Positions 31,164-43,490 of a DNA stretch of 64,000 bases are shown here, one piece after another. The stretch spans positions 124,001 to 188,000 of the forward strand of contig CP111164.1 of the NCBI GenBank assembly GCA_026367775.1. Direction: 5' to 3'. Under the pieces are notes generated by a model. It saw only the letters and a program-made list of their open reading frames with translations. It made no database searches and was not told the DNA's origin. The translations under genes and the position numbers were made by a program. Origin of the DNA: Exserohilum rostratum (taxonomy: Eukaryota > Ascomycota > Dothideomycetes > Pleosporales > Pleosporaceae). The stretch's first letter is position 1; each line of letters starts with the position of its first letter.

Positions 31164-33073
31164 ATGCATCTTGGATTTTACGCAGCTGCAGCTGCAGCTG
31201 CGCTGGTAGCGCGCATCTTGCTGCCGTTTTTCAAAACCCTCTTCTCTCCGCTTCGTAGTATTCCCGGACCACTGGTAGCCAGATTCACCGATTTCTGGTA
31301 TTTCTTGCGAATGCGAAAGGCAAATTGGGAGAAAGACAACGTCGCTCTGCACAGGAAATATGGTAAGTTTTACTTTTGTACACGTCTAGTCGTCCAAGCA
31401 AAAAAAAAAAAAAAAAGCAAAAGCAAAACACAATGTGTAGATAAAGTGCTTACTCACATACCAATAGGCGAAATCGTACGCTACGGCCCCAACCGCTACT
31501 CCTTCTGCACTCAGGACGCAGTAAAGACCATCTATAGCCACGGCGCCAAGTTCCCAAAGTCTAATTGGTATGCGGCATGGCAGACGCCAAACCCAGCGGA
31601 ATGGACTCTCTTCTCCGATCAATCGATGTCCCGCCACAGCGAAAACCGACGACAATACCAAAGCACGTATTCCATGTCGTCACTCATCTCGTATGAGCCC
31701 TACGTAGACGAATGCGCGGATCTGTTCTGTCAACGCCTCCAAGAACTTGCGAGTGCGGGCATATACGTCGACATGGGCCATTGGATGCAGTGCTACGCCT
31801 TTGACGTGGTTGGCATCATAACCTTTTCCAAGCGACTGGGCTTCCTGGACAAAGGCGAAGACATCAAGGGTGTGATATCCGCTTTGGAGGACCATGTGAC
31901 ATACGCAAGCCAGATAGGCATTTACTCGTGGCTACACAAGTACGTCTATCCCATTCGGAACTGGCTGTCTGGTCCTGCGGGAACAGGACGAGCGTACGTG
32001 ATGAAGTTCACGAAGGAGCGCATTGCGGATCACCAAGAGAAGCGTACCAAGGGGATACCAGTCGATGGTGCCGAAGACGACGAAAAGCGAATGGACATTT
32101 TGACAAAGTTCTTCAAGAAACACGCACAGGATCCGCAGGCTTTTACCATGCACCACCTTGCCATGGGCTGCGTGTCAAACATGGTCGCTGGCTCAGAAAC
32201 TACCGGCAACACCCTTTCTGGCATACTCTATTATCTACTCAAGTTCCCCCACTCGTTTCATAAGCTACGACAAGAAATCGACGAGCACAAGAGACAAGGC
32301 AAGATTGGCCGCTATGTACATCTCAAGGAGGCCCAAGAAATGCCATATCTACAAGCAGTCCTCAAGGAAGCACTGCGTCTACATCCTTCAACGGGTGTTC
32401 CATTTGAGCGGGTAGTGCCCCCGGGTGGAGCGCAAATTGGCGACTACTTTTTCCCCGAAGGTGTAAGTATTAGAGGCCCTAGCTGGTGACGCAACTGTGA
32501 AACCAATACATCCACCTTGTGTGTGTGTGTGTGTGTGTGTGTGGAATATATAGAATACGATGCTAATTGTGGTTTTTTGTTTAGACTATTGTCGGAGTAA
32601 ACGCCTGGGTCATGCAACACGACCAGTCGGTCTTTGGACCGGACGCAGACGAGTTCAGGCCGGAGCGCTGGATGATCGACGACAAGGAGAAGCTTAGTCT
32701 CATGGAGCGAAGCTGGATGCCGGTATGTAGTACTCGCCAATATTGGTCACATGTGCACGCGTAGGGCAGACGCCGTGTGTATGCGTCGTCATCGCTACAC
32801 GCGCAACCCCCCGTCGACCATCTTCACCTTTAGTGCACCCATCTACCTGACGATGAGTGATACTAACACACTCAATAGTTTGGTCTCGGTTCACGAACCT
32901 GCATCGGCCGACACGTCGCGATGCTCGAAATGTCCAAGCTAATGCCGAGGATCATCAGCGAGTTTGATTTTACCCTGGCCCCTCACCTGCAGACGGGACA
33001 CTGGGAGACGGTCAACCACGCGCTGCTCAAGCCGAAGGGCTTCAAGGTCAAGGTTGCGGTGAGGCAGCAATGA
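31164..33073 (+). CDS. Cytochrome P450 monooxygenase (pisatin demethylase-like class)
   Basis: Four exons encode 508 residues: 31164-31362, 31468-32462, 32585-32722 and 32879-33073. An N-terminal hydrophobic segment (FYAAAAAAALVARILLPFF) anchors it in the ER membrane, followed by the proline-rich hinge SIPGPLVAR. P450 landmarks follow in order: the I-helix AGSETTGNT near residue 305, the ExxR motif in KEALRLHP, FRPERW, and the heme-binding loop FGLGSRTCIGR in the last exon with the ligand Cys. The domain order and length are normal for a microsomal fungal class II P450. The general look (DIYGPIVRYGPN-like opening, here GEIVRYGPN) suggests the pisatin demethylase/benzoate hydroxylase-type families. 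Substrate unknown. No biosynthetic genes lie nearby, so it is not an obvious cluster member. Introns carry an A17 run and a (GT)12 repeat. Confidence 0.9.
31400..31416. repeat. A17 homopolymer in the first P450 intron
   Basis: Seventeen consecutive A in the intron 31363-31467. The intron length is a multiple of three without in-frame stops, so a frame runs through it; the real protein is expected to lack it. Confidence 0.9.
32519..32543. repeat. (GT)12 microsatellite in the second P450 intron
   Basis: An uninterrupted GT dinucleotide tract in the intron 32463-32584. It is likely length-variable and close to, but not part of, the splice sites. Confidence 0.9.
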
Positions 33074-33474
33074 TGTGTACACACAGGACGGGACGATCAT
33101 AGACAGAGAGAGATAGAGTGAGTGAGAGAGTGAGCAAAAAACGTGAGAAAATGACGAACAAGTGGACGGCGAGTGCGCGATAGCTAGTTGGCGGATCCGC
33201 CCGGATGCAAATGTATCCGATGCGCTTTGCCGCGAAAAATCGATATCTCAACACTTGCACAGGGCCCGAATCGGGGTTGGCGGCCGCCCCAGCAAAAAAA
33301 GGTATCCCACCTACGTAGTGTAGCCGTGTAGCCTTGAAACCATACATACAGTCAGACTGCAAACATGTTGGCCTGCATGCATGCGCGGGACAGACCAAAA
33401 AAAAAGCGTGGGACCGAGCCGCCGTACTATCGACAGGGCACCTTTCCATTATGTAGATCCACCAGCAGGGCATG

Positions 33475-33493
33475 TACATAGATAGATAGATAG
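33475..33493. repeat. (GATA)n microsatellite
   Basis: Four imperfect to perfect ATAG/GATA units (acatagatagatagatag). Confidence 0.8.
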
Positions 33494-35283
33494 GGCAGAT
33501 AACAACTTTGTTTCTTTTTATAAACTCTGCAGATTAAGTCTCGTGCATGTGTGCTAGGAAGGAATGGTGTAGGCACGTAGATGATGAAACACATTGAAAC
33601 TGCACCCCTACCCTTGAACATGTTCGCCCAGCCTGTTTTTTCTGAAAGTTTATGAGGTTTCGTTGGGCCCGTGTGTGTGGTATGGTGTGGTGTGTTTGTG
33701 CATACATATTGCATGCATTATCTTGGTTTGCATAAATGACAACGACAACAACAATAACGCTACCACAGCACACCATAACAGTTCCAACGTGCATAATCGA
33801 CAAGATCTCTCAAGACAAAGAGCGCAAATGCAAAGCATATCGCTCGCGCACGTATGTAATGGGGTGGGCGGACTTCTCCACTTTTTCTTCCTTGCATAGT
33901 AACCCATCAATATGGTTTTTCTACTATAGACGACGTTGCCCAGCTGCGAAGAGACGAAAGAGAAAAACGATAAACTATATACTCATGTAGGCGTCATGAC
34001 AATTCTCGCGGCCCGGGCACTCCGAGAACCTTCTTTCTCTCCTTCCGGGCCGTTGCTTAGCATTCTTGTTTGTTTGTTGGTATGTGTGTTGGTGTCATTT
34101 CTACCTACCCGCCTCACACCACGCCACACATACATGCCATCACCAGTGATTAAGTCGTTGGCTATCTACGCCCCGGGTACACGCTGCATACGGACAGCGA
34201 GAAAAAAAAATGGCGCGATGATTAATCGTCAAAATAAACCTTCAGACTTGTCAATTTCCACAAGGGAGTAGGCATATATGCGTGCGCGTAGTGTATGCGC
34301 ATGTGACACGAAACTGACAAAGGGCGACCAAGACAAAGAAGAAGGCAGTGGAAATGATGGCTTGGGATGCAAGGGACAAGGGAGAAAAGAAAAGAGGCGT
34401 TTCTGTTCTTCCTACGCGCCAAGCCACACGGCGACACGCGCAACTGCCCGTCAAGTCAAGTCAAGTCAGTTGCAGGAGATAGCGCGCGCGCAACGAGAGT
34501 CTTTCTGCAAACTATCATCTACACTACGGCCGCAGACACTCAGCTGAAAGGCACAAAACAGCGCGAGATTAGTGGGTGGTGGTTTTGTCTGTTGACCCTT
34601 TTCAAGCCATGGGTAATCTCACCATGCACCTCGCCGCATGTACCTACACCTGCTAACTAGCTAGCGAAGGTAACAATAATAAGCACCCATCCCGAGTAGA
34701 AACCTGTACGTACGAGTCGGCGGCTTGCATATGCCCGTCTATCAAATCAATTTTACCCCTCTCTACGTGCGCCCTCCCCCCCTTTTTTCTTGTAACAGCC
34801 ACGCGCGTCATAGCGAGGGGTTCTGCGTGTAGGGGCAGGGGAATAAGATACGTAACGAAGAAGAAAAGGAGGGTGTGTATATGTATGGTACGCTATCTAT
34901 AGCTCGTGTATGTAGGCGCGTTTTAACTGTACGCCCATACGGGCCTCTGTCTGTCTGTATGGATGCAACTTGTGCATGCAGCATATAGTACGTTATCGGT
35001 CTTGCATAAAATAATGGGCGTGGTCACCGCCACGAGGCACACACACATGTACACGACCAAGGCGACAGGTTTGAGCGAGTAGTAATCAGCACTACGACGA
35101 TGACAAAACAAACCAATATATCAATAGCAGCAGAAATGCAGCAGGCAGCCGCAACGGCAGGCCCTTTTCGAAACGGCCTTATCTACGAGCGAGAGGAAAG
35201 GCCTCGCTAAGCGCCTCTTGGTTGGCATGCCTGCACTTCCCACACGGAACCATGTCCGCCCACGCATCCCTGTATCCGCCCTG

Positions 35284-35318
35284 CACCCCTGCCACCCCTG
35301 CCACCCCTGCCACCCCTG
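35284..35318. repeat. 9-bp minisatellite (CACCCCTGC)n
   Basis: Three full units and a partial fourth of CACCCCTGC in tandem, in a C-rich intergenic region. No coding role is apparent. Confidence 0.85.
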
Positions 35319-36602
35319 TCGGCCGCCCGCTCCCCACGCCGCAAATCGGCTAGCCGGGCGTGGTAGCTACAGCGACTACCTACACGGTCGGGTCCAACCA
35401 GCCGACAACGAGCCCTCGCTGTTTTGCTGCTCTGCGGCGCGCACAGGCGGACGCGGAAAAAGGGCCACCAGCGCTAACACTAACGGGGCGGTTTCAATGT
35501 GAAAACTCTAAACAGCGCGACACGTCTATTTTAGCTTTTGCGCCGGGGGCAGGGGTGCGTCCATGGTGCGAAGGGAGGAAGGACGAGGGACGAGGGGGAT
35601 TGCTCGGGGGAACGGTCCGCGCGTGCTTTCTCCTCGCAAACTTGGCCTGAGGGTTCTGCGAAGGATTGCCATGCACGTGTGTGGAACGGGGATTCCGTCG
35701 TCGAAGGATCTTGGTGTGGGTAGCACCAGAGAAAGGCCAAGCAATGGGCCTTGCCATGCCACATGGCCTGAGCTGCCATGTGCACACGCGATATCGCTGT
35801 GTGGGGGCGCTGTGGGGGGGACTCACCCAGTGGGTTGCTGGAAACGGTCCAGGGCCCAAAAGGGATGGGAGAAACATGAGTGGCGGCCTAAAGCGTCGGT
35901 TTCGCACTCGCAAAAGGGACAAGTACCCGGAGCGGGAAGGAGTCGATCGGAGAAGCCGCATGGCCAAAGAGTCGGTCGAGTAAGGGCTTGGGCCGTCACT
36001 TGGGGCTCTTCGTTCTCGCTTCTGGACGTGGCTCTACTTGGTTTGCTGAGAACGGGCAAGAGTTTTTTCGAGACTTTTTCTTTTCGTCGTTGTGGCGCCC
36101 TACCCTGCTGGGCACCCTGGCAACGTCGACCGACCCTGCAAGCCACATACCTCAAATACGGGCTGAAGGTGGGTACTGGAGATTATGCAAGGTCAGTACA
36201 ACACTATACCCGGCCGCCTCGCGCCTGTGGCACGGCAATTGCTGGAAACGAAAAAGCAAAAAAGGTCCGCAACCATCTGCAGGGGATGAGTCTTGTAAGA
36301 TAGCATGGATTAATAATATGTGATAGTACAGCTGGGTTTTTGCTCTTGCCTTGTTTGAGAAGAAAGATATTGCGCGCTGCAAACCGTATCCAAAAAAAGA
36401 CGCCCCATGCGCCTATACCATGCCAGTGCGCAAATACGTCTAAGGTGTGCCGGTATCCGTCAATTACCCTCAAGGAAAAAAAAGGAATTAAGAAAATAAG
36501 CAAGACAGCCGTTGGAGAGCGTCATGGGAATCAGGTCGAGGGCGTGCGACGATCAACTGTCGTCGAAGAAGCAAAATCAGACACGGCACTTGAATGCCGC
36601 CT

Positions 36603-38252
36603 CTAGCAGTTGCCGGCCTTCCACATCTTGACAGACTTGACAGTCATACCACGTGCGGGGCCCTCGCCCCAGGTTGGCAGCCACTGATCCTTTGCTGTTG
36701 CAAGCGTTAGTCTTTGGTTTCGTAGCGTGACGTGAATATCGGCAAAGAGGAAACTCACCATTCCAAAAGTCCCTGACGGCAAAGTCACTACCGTCGACCC
36801 AGGGCTTGTTGCCCTCACCGTCAAAGAACCAGCCGTTCTGTGCGCCGACAGCGACGTTGAGAATGAGATAGAAGCTCTCGTCAAATGGCGCGTTGACACC
36901 ACCCTTGACCCATGGGTTCTCTACCAGAGTGCCATTGGCAGTCGTTGCACCAGCAAATCCACCCCTCTTCCATAGGTTGTTGTTCTCGTTGAACTTGGTG
37001 TACATGACTTGCTTGAGGCGGCTGTCAAGATACAAAAAGAGGTAGTTTTCAGTCCACTCAAGGCCAAATGTGTGGTAGGTTGAGGCAAACGTCTCGCGGC
37101 GGAAGAAGGAAACACCGTGCGTTTTGATGTAACCGTCGTGCTTGGAATCCGGACCCCAGTGGAGAGTCGAGGAAACAAAGTCGTTGCCCTCGGGGTATGG
37201 CCATGCGTTTCCACGGAATTCAGCAATGTCAATTTCTCCGCTGCGGGGCCATTGACCGTATACACTGTTTTCAGGCATCATCCCTACACATGGTTGTTAG
37301 TTATAAATCCATGCCACTCTGTAGCAGTAGGAGTAACGTACAGATGGCGGGCCACAACCAGTCACCCTTTGCCGTCTTAGCAACGACTTCGACACGGCCA
37401 TACTTGATCGACTTCTTTCCCTTGGTCGTTAAACGTGCGGAGCGAACGGGAGGAATGATAGCGCCGGTAGTAGAGTTGGATCGGATACTGCAAGACTTGT
37501 AGTCGGTTGATGTGCAAGAACCATCACCACCTGCCTTAGTGATGTTGAGTGTGTAACCATTGAGTATCTGCTCCGGAGTGATGCTTGTAGATTCGGTCGT
37601 AAGCGTAGGGACAATGTGGAGACCCTCAGCGTCCACATAGCTGTTCTTTGGATCGTCGGTGGTCCAGTCGAACTCGCCGTTACCATAACCACCAGTCTTG
37701 GACACCCCTGTTAGTTCCATAAAGCTTCGACATGATTAAGACGTCCTACCTGGATCTCGTAGCCCCAGTTTGCTGGGTCGATCTTCTCAAAGTGATCGTC
37801 CATGATTAGACACTGAGCGGGTATTTGCGCCTTCACATATCCAGTGTACGCCAAATATCCAGCAAGACCGAAACCAATCACGACAAAGGTGAGTGTGATC
37901 CAGTTGCCGACCCTGGTCTTCTTCATCCTTGGGTCATCTTTCCATGGCAGCTCGCGCCTAAATGATTTGGTTAGATTGTTCACATGACTGTATCATGCAG
38001 GTGGACAACATACTCTCCTCGTAGCCGGTAGCTCTTGAATGGTCGCGGTTGTTTGCGAACTTCGGCCTGGTTGGGGAAGATGGGTCCGAATGAAAGGTTC
38101 GAAGGGTTCCTAGGCATGCGGCCAATTGCTGATGGGTCAGGGCGCCTTTGTGACATGCCAGCAGGAAGGTCCGGTACATCTTGAGAATGGGCCTCAGGCG
38201 GTGCTGGGTCCTTCTCAGAGGAAGCCTTCTTGCGGTTGAAGAAAGAGGGCAT
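36603..38252 (-). CDS. Membrane-anchored GH16 beta-glucanase/transglycosidase-like protein
   Basis: Five exons encode 472 residues: 38014-38252, 37750-37957, 37342-37696, 36759-37283 and 36603-36694. In the second intron the AG in CTAACAG sits too close to the branch site and is out of frame; the next AG (CCAAG) keeps the frame and gives GYEIQ-TGGYGNGEF. The protein has a cytosolic tail of about 90 residues, one membrane helix (WITLTFVVIGFGLAGYLAYTG), and an extracytosolic GH16 domain, making it a type II membrane protein. The GH16 signature SGEIDIAEFRG gives nucleophile Glu284, Asp286 and acid/base Glu289, all intact. Further landmarks are YGRVEVVAKT, PAIWMMPE and GLEWTENYLFLYLD. Such enzymes act on beta-1,3 or mixed-link glucan in the wall; exact activity is not readable from sequence. 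Confidence 0.87.
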
Positions 38253-39897
38253 GGTTGCGTAGTGAAACAGTAACGAGTGTCGAATGCAGAAACAAAAGCT
38301 CAAGTGTTCAGCGCGCCGGGCAAGGTTGTTTATTGCCTAAGGCAACTTCACGGAAGCGAGGTTGATAAAGAACCGGGGCCAAGAAAGTGTACGTTGTTGA
38401 GAGCTGAAGTATCAATTACCACGAGCCGAGCGAGCGGCGCTGACTTTTGCGGCTCGAAGAATCGATAGTAGACTGGAACGCCGTCGGGATGAGCGAAGTG
38501 TGATGGCTTTACAAGTCTAGATTTAGAACGTTCGACACGTTCCCAAGCACGATTTGCCGTACTCGACATCATGGTTCTGCAGGTGCAGGGGGCGTTGGGT
38601 GGACTGTGGCTCCAAACCAGTCACCGGCCACGGCCTGTGAATCGCACGCCATGCGGCAAAGTGGCCTAGCGCTCTTTTAGATGCAGGTACGTCCAGAGGC
38701 GCTACCCAAGATAAGCACGCGGTTAGTGTGACAGCCTCGCAGTCATGGCACCAGCATTTGGAGCTACCTCACGCTAGCGAAGGGACAGAGACTGCACCGC
38801 CCGTCCTAGACCCGAGGCTGAACCTCGATTTTGAGTGGGCATTCCTAGCAGTCCGACGCCACACCACACCGAATCATAGTTTGTTCCTGGCTTAGCGCCC
38901 GGCCGATCTCCTCAAAACTGTGCACGACTCGTCGCGCATTTTCCCCCTTGAAGTAGATCGAACACCGGGGACTGGGGCGGTATACCAGTTTTTCCCTCGA
39001 GGCTCGACCTGGAACCGATACTAGATCGGCGAGTCACCCCAGTCGTCCCTTGACGATCCGCATGCTTTCGATACTGTGCCCTCCGTATCTGCACGTCCGT
39101 GGCTAGAATCCTGCAGCAGCCTGCTAGGGCTGTTGGCCCATCGTTGTCAATTGACTTATCTGGAGCTCGGCTAAACCGCACGCTATCTGCCATGGTGCGT
39201 CGCACCTGGACGACTCCACCCCTACGCTCCAACTTTGTCGACTAGAACCCCCAACTGACTCAAAGTAGCCAACCTGGGCATGGCGTCATGCATCAAACTC
39301 AAAGATTGAGGCAGACAGCCTGCGACGTGTGGCTGCCCAGTGGCGAGCTGCTACATGTGCTGGACAACGAGGGATCCATTTCGACATGGTACCGTGCTAA
39401 TCTTAACAACGGGACATCCGCAAGGGTCCTTATCGCTGGGAGCGGGTGACCAAGCGCAGGGTAATCGTTGGCATCTGGGAGACGTGGTTTCCAGCCACTC
39501 TGGGGTTCGGGAAACATACTCTACCTATCCTATCTCGCAAAAAGCAACTTGCAAGGACCCGTACTCGCCTTGTCCTGTGTAGGCGGGTGTATACTCACAA
39601 AGGCGATCCACATGCGGGCTATTTTTCGGTCTTGGCTTGCAGAACGTCAATGGAAATGCGGCGTAGGGTGCCGGTCACATCGGACGGTTTTGGGCGCCAG
39701 GTTCCCGGTTCAGTCGAGGCCGAGGACGTGGAGTGGTCCCACTTCCAACCCTCCCTTAGTCGCGGCAACGTGTGAGGCTGGCTGCCAAATAGCGCTACGT
39801 GCTGCCGAGCACGATGGCGGCCCTGCTGGAAAAAGTGAATTTTCCTCGTCGGTTCAAACGTCAAGTGTGGCGTATTCCGAGTATAGCAGCGGCTAGG
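38253..39897. other. Intergenic region upstream of the GH16 gene
   Basis: The left part is the GH16 promoter and leader. A minus-strand frame at 38348-38572 (74 residues, MMSSTANRAWERVERSKSRL at its start) has a protein-like composition but no recognisable domain and no continuing exon. Other frames of 72-142 codons at 38.9-39.9 kb overlap each other. No further gene is supported. Confidence 0.35.
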
Positions 39898-40541
39898 CTA
39901 ATTAGTAGCCTCCGTTCCACTTGGCTCTGGCACAAGCGCCAGAAATGGTAGCGACAAGGTAATCAAATCTACCTCCTTTTGAATAGCATCTCGATCATGA
40001 CGCCTACTCTGATCGTGTCGGGCCGCCCGAGATACATGTTCGTTATCTCCTAGTGGAGCGCCCTTCGTCCCGACACCGAGGCCCAGATGGCGGAAGAGCG
40101 ACCGGGGCGTGCACGGCAAAGAGTATGATTCTATGTCAGGATCGCTAGGTGCAGATGGTGGCCTGAGATTCCGCCGATTCTGGATTATCATGGCTGCACG
40201 ACGGCGGTTGTGACAGACGCAGTGGCCTCTTTCGGCACGCTCGCGTAGGTAGGCTTGTTGAGATTTCGAGCGTGCTAGACCAGGGGGGACGCCAAACATT
40301 CGATAGCGTGTTGCATCAGTGGTATCTCTGACCTGATGGCTACGGCCTGGAACGGGGCGCAGCTTCGCGTAGCTGGAGAAAATCGTGTAGTCACTGCTAA
40401 CTGTGCCGCGTTGATAACCTCTGCTCTTCGACCGCTTTGGCTCGTGTTTTCACCTTCCTCATCCTTGATACACTTCGCAGGGCTGCTTGCCCATTCCTTC
40501 GTTTGGTAGCTTTGCCCATCGCTGCTGGTCTTTCTAGGCAT
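39898..40541 (-). CDS. Tentative small hypothetical protein gene divergent from GT2
   Basis: I propose two exons, 40454-40541 and 39898-40400, giving 196 residues. Reason: the frame ending at 39898 stays open leftward of its first ATG for about 50 codons of protein-like sequence (SSDYTIFSSYAKLRPVPGR, then DTTDATRYRMFGVPPGLARS). A 53-bp GT-AG intron joins it in phase to an ATG-led frame (MPRKTSSDGQ). The C-terminal half is rich in Arg, His and Pro. I recognise no domain, signal peptide or membrane segment. The start lies only 74 bp from the divergent GT2 start codon, which is tight for two promoters and speaks against the model, unless the leaders overlap. The donor GTGAAA is weak. It could be a chance frame. 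Confidence 0.33.
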
Positions 40542-40614
40542 CTATTTAGAGCCTTTTCCTATCACTTAGCATTAATTGTCTTAATTTTTACTCACGTACC
40601 CTAATCGTCGTGAC

Positions 40615-43490
40615 ATGTCCAACATGTCGTCCGCCACCCCTTCCCACGATGGGGACGGCCTCGCCATCCCGTCGAGCAGGCAGTCGTTGAATGACAGCAT
40701 CAGCGGCTCGCGCTACTCGGTCCCCCAAACACCCAATGGCCGACCTCCAGTATCGCGACCCTTGACCATGAAGATCGACGAAGAGTCGAGATACCGTGCT
40801 GTGAGTATCATCCACGGCCAGTAGCAATGTGCGATGGCGCTAACACATCCTAGATCATCAAGCATCTCTATGCTAAAGCATGCTCAATGCGATGGATGAC
40901 TCCTTCGTCTGTCGCAGCTGGGTCATGCGAAGGTGTGTTGATCCGTAAGGGTCAAGGAGAGTACGTCTCGGAACCTTTGACCGTCAACAAGGACCTCCTC
41001 TCCGCAGTCAAGAGAATCAACCCTGGTGTTGCTCTTACCATGAGCACCGACGGTACACAGGCCGTCTTTGATGTCCTTGAGCCCTTTGAGACCGAGTTGA
41101 TGTTCCAGAACGGATCCCAAATTCAAATCTTCGAGTCCATGGCAGATGTTGCTACCTCCAGCACAATCCGCAAATTCCAGTACGCTGCCCTTATCCGCCA
41201 AGAGAGGCTTCTGCTCGTATGGCACGACGAACTTGGTGCCATTCTTTCCCAGGCTATGGAGGTCGAGTCTAGGATCCTGGGTCTCGTCTGGGGTACATCC
41301 AAGAACCCCTTCAGTGGTTTCGACAGCGCAGTCCAGTCCAGCGCAAACTCTACTCTTGGTGGATCCACAATGGATTTCGACATGGGCAAGAAGGAGGATG
41401 TCGAAGTCGTCACCGAAGAAGTTGAGGGTGACCTTGAGAAGGGAGCAGGCCCCAAGGAATCGCTCTCTCGTCCCCTCATCTTCACCAGTTCCATCTTCAT
41501 CGGTCTGGCCATGTGTCTAATTGTCACACTCGTTTTCGGACTCGGTAACCAGGCTATCATCATGGAAACCATGACTGATCACTTCTACCCTCGTATCGCT
41601 CTCGTCCTCACCGAACCCTTCTGGCTCGTCTTGGGTCTCTTCTTCGTCGTTGTCCTTACCGGAAACTTCTTCGAGGTCCTTGGTCCCATCACTGGTGTTA
41701 AGACTAACAGCCGCTTCCACTCTGCTATCAAGCCTAACCTCGCCCATGCGCGCGCCCTAGGATTCACGCCATCGACCATCACCATTCAAATGCCCATCTA
41801 CACTGAGTCTTTGGAGGGTGTCGTCAAGCCCACAGTAGCCAGTTTGCAAGCCGCCATCTCTTACTATGAATCTCGTGGTGGAACCGCACGCATCTTCATC
41901 AACGACGACGGTATGGCTGTTCGCTCCGAGGAGGACAACGAGAAGTTTTTGGAGTTCTACGAGAACAACAACATCGGATGGGTTTCGCGCCCCAAGCACA
42001 ACCACGAAGGTTTCGTCCGACGCGGAAAATTCAAGAAGGCTTCCAACATGAACTTCGCCCTCAACACCTCCAACCGCGTCGAAGATGTCCTCCAGGAACT
42101 CGTTAACCAGCGCTACGGCGGCGGCAATGCCAACATCACTGAAGAGGAAGAGCTTGCTCTGTATCACGAAGCGCTTGAGAAGGTTCTCGCTGCTGACCCT
42201 CGCGCAAAGGCCGGTGGTAACATCCGTATGGGTGAGATCATTCTCATTGTCGATTCCGATACAATTGTTCCCGAGGACTGCCTGATGTACGGTGCCGCCG
42301 AGATGTTCCTTTCGCCTGAAGTTGCCATTGTCCAACACGCCACCGGTGTCATGCAAGTGTCATGGGATTACTTCGAGAACGGAATCACTTTCTTCACCAA
42401 CCTTGTCTACACCTCGATTCGCTTCTCTGTCGGTACTGGTGAGGTCGCTCCTTTCGTCGGTCACAACGCCTTTTTGCGCTGGCAGGCTGTCCAGTCTGTC
42501 GGTAACCCTCCCGAAGAAGATGGCTACGTTTGCTTCTGGTCCGAGAGCCACGTTTCCGAGGACTTCGATATTGCGCTTCGTCTGCAGATTGCCGGTAACA
42601 TTGTTCGCCTTGCCAGTTACCACGGCCGTGGTTTCAAAGAGGGTGTGTCCCTTACCATCTTCGACGAGTTGGACCGATGGGAGAAGTATGCTTACGGTTG
42701 CAACGAACTCGTCTTCAACCCCATTTATACCTGGCTCTGGAAAGGTCCCTTTACCAAGCTCTTCCGCACTTTCCTCATGTCCAACATCCAGCTGTCTTCC
42801 AAGATCTCCATTTGCGGTTACATCTTCTCGTACTACGCCATCGGATCGGCCGTTCCTCTCGGTGCTCTCAACTACTTCTTGGTTGGTTGGTTGAACGGTG
42901 ATCTTGACAAGTTCTACATCGAATCGTGGAAGGGTAAGTTATTAGTTTGCACCAAAAGTAGCCACTCGCTGACATGACCTAGTTTTCATCGTCTTGATCA
43001 TTGTCTTCAACGGCATGTCCAACGTTTGCATGGCCATTATGCGCTACCGTCTCGGTGAGGCCAGTTTGATTGGCGCCATGTTGGAAAACATCAAGTGGAT
43101 GCCCTTCTTCATGGTCTTCTTCGGAGGTATTTCGTTCCACATTCTGCTCGCCCTCTGCTCTCACATGTTCTGCATCGACATGAGTTGGGGTGCTACTGCC
43201 AAGGAAAAGGACAACTCCAACTTCTTCGCCGAGTTGCCCAAGATTTGGAAGCGCTTCAAGTGGATGTACCTGGTCATGTTTGCCATGGTCGGCGGCATGA
43301 TCTACCTTGGATGCTTTGCTCCTCACGGCTGGTCAATCACTGGTACCACTGCCGTCGTGCCGTAAGTACCACCTCTTGCCTCACCCTACTCGAATTGTTA
43401 CTAATTCCTCATAGTTGGTCTGTTACCGTCATCATGCACTGCCTCCTGCCCATTGTACTGAACCCGTCGCTGACGGTCTTCAACTACTAA
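40615..43490 (+). CDS. GT2: Type 2 glycosyltransferase (processive, ZtGT2-like, surface hyphal growth)
   Basis: Four exons encode 906 residues: 40615-40800, 40854-42933, 42983-43361 and 43415-43490. The introns are 48-53 bp and in phase. The N-terminus to about residue 265 is cytosolic. Two membrane helices follow (about 269-292 and 311-335), then the catalytic domain and more helices at the C-terminus. GT-A landmarks of the cellulose/chitin/hyaluronan synthase superfamily are present: FINDDGM (about 411-416), IVDSDT (about 527-532), SEDFDIALRL (about 630-639, the catalytic Asp region), and RWEKYAYG in place of QxxRW (about 670-677). The sequence matches the single fungal GT2 described in Zymoseptoria tritici and Fusarium graminearum, needed for hyphal extension on solid surfaces and for virulence. 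The polysaccharide made is not known. It acts at the plasma membrane. Confidence 0.88.

Larger units (their letters stand above)
33074..36602. other. Low-complexity intergenic region between P450 and GH16 genes
   Basis: About 3.5 kb with no supportable gene. Short repeats are frequent: GATA units at 33475-33493, GTGTGG-type stretches near 33670-33705, and a 9-bp minisatellite at 35284-35318. Frames of up to 246 codons in 35.5-36.3 kb overlap in all phases in GC-rich sequence and have no recognisable domain, so I treat them as chance frames. The P450 and GH16 genes converge, so both ends are 3' flanks. Confidence 0.45.

Noticed and set aside
31164..33073. Secondary-metabolite gene cluster around the P450
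   Set aside because: No synthase, transporter or pathway regulator is found in the neighbouring 5 kb on either side.
35563..36303. 246-codon plus-strand frame in GC-rich intergenic DNA
   Set aside because: Overlaps long frames in the other phases and on the other strand, with biased Arg/Gly composition and no domain.
38348..38572. 74-residue minus-strand frame upstream of the GH16 gene
   Set aside because: Protein-like composition but no domain, no continuing exon, and it lies in the GH16 promoter.
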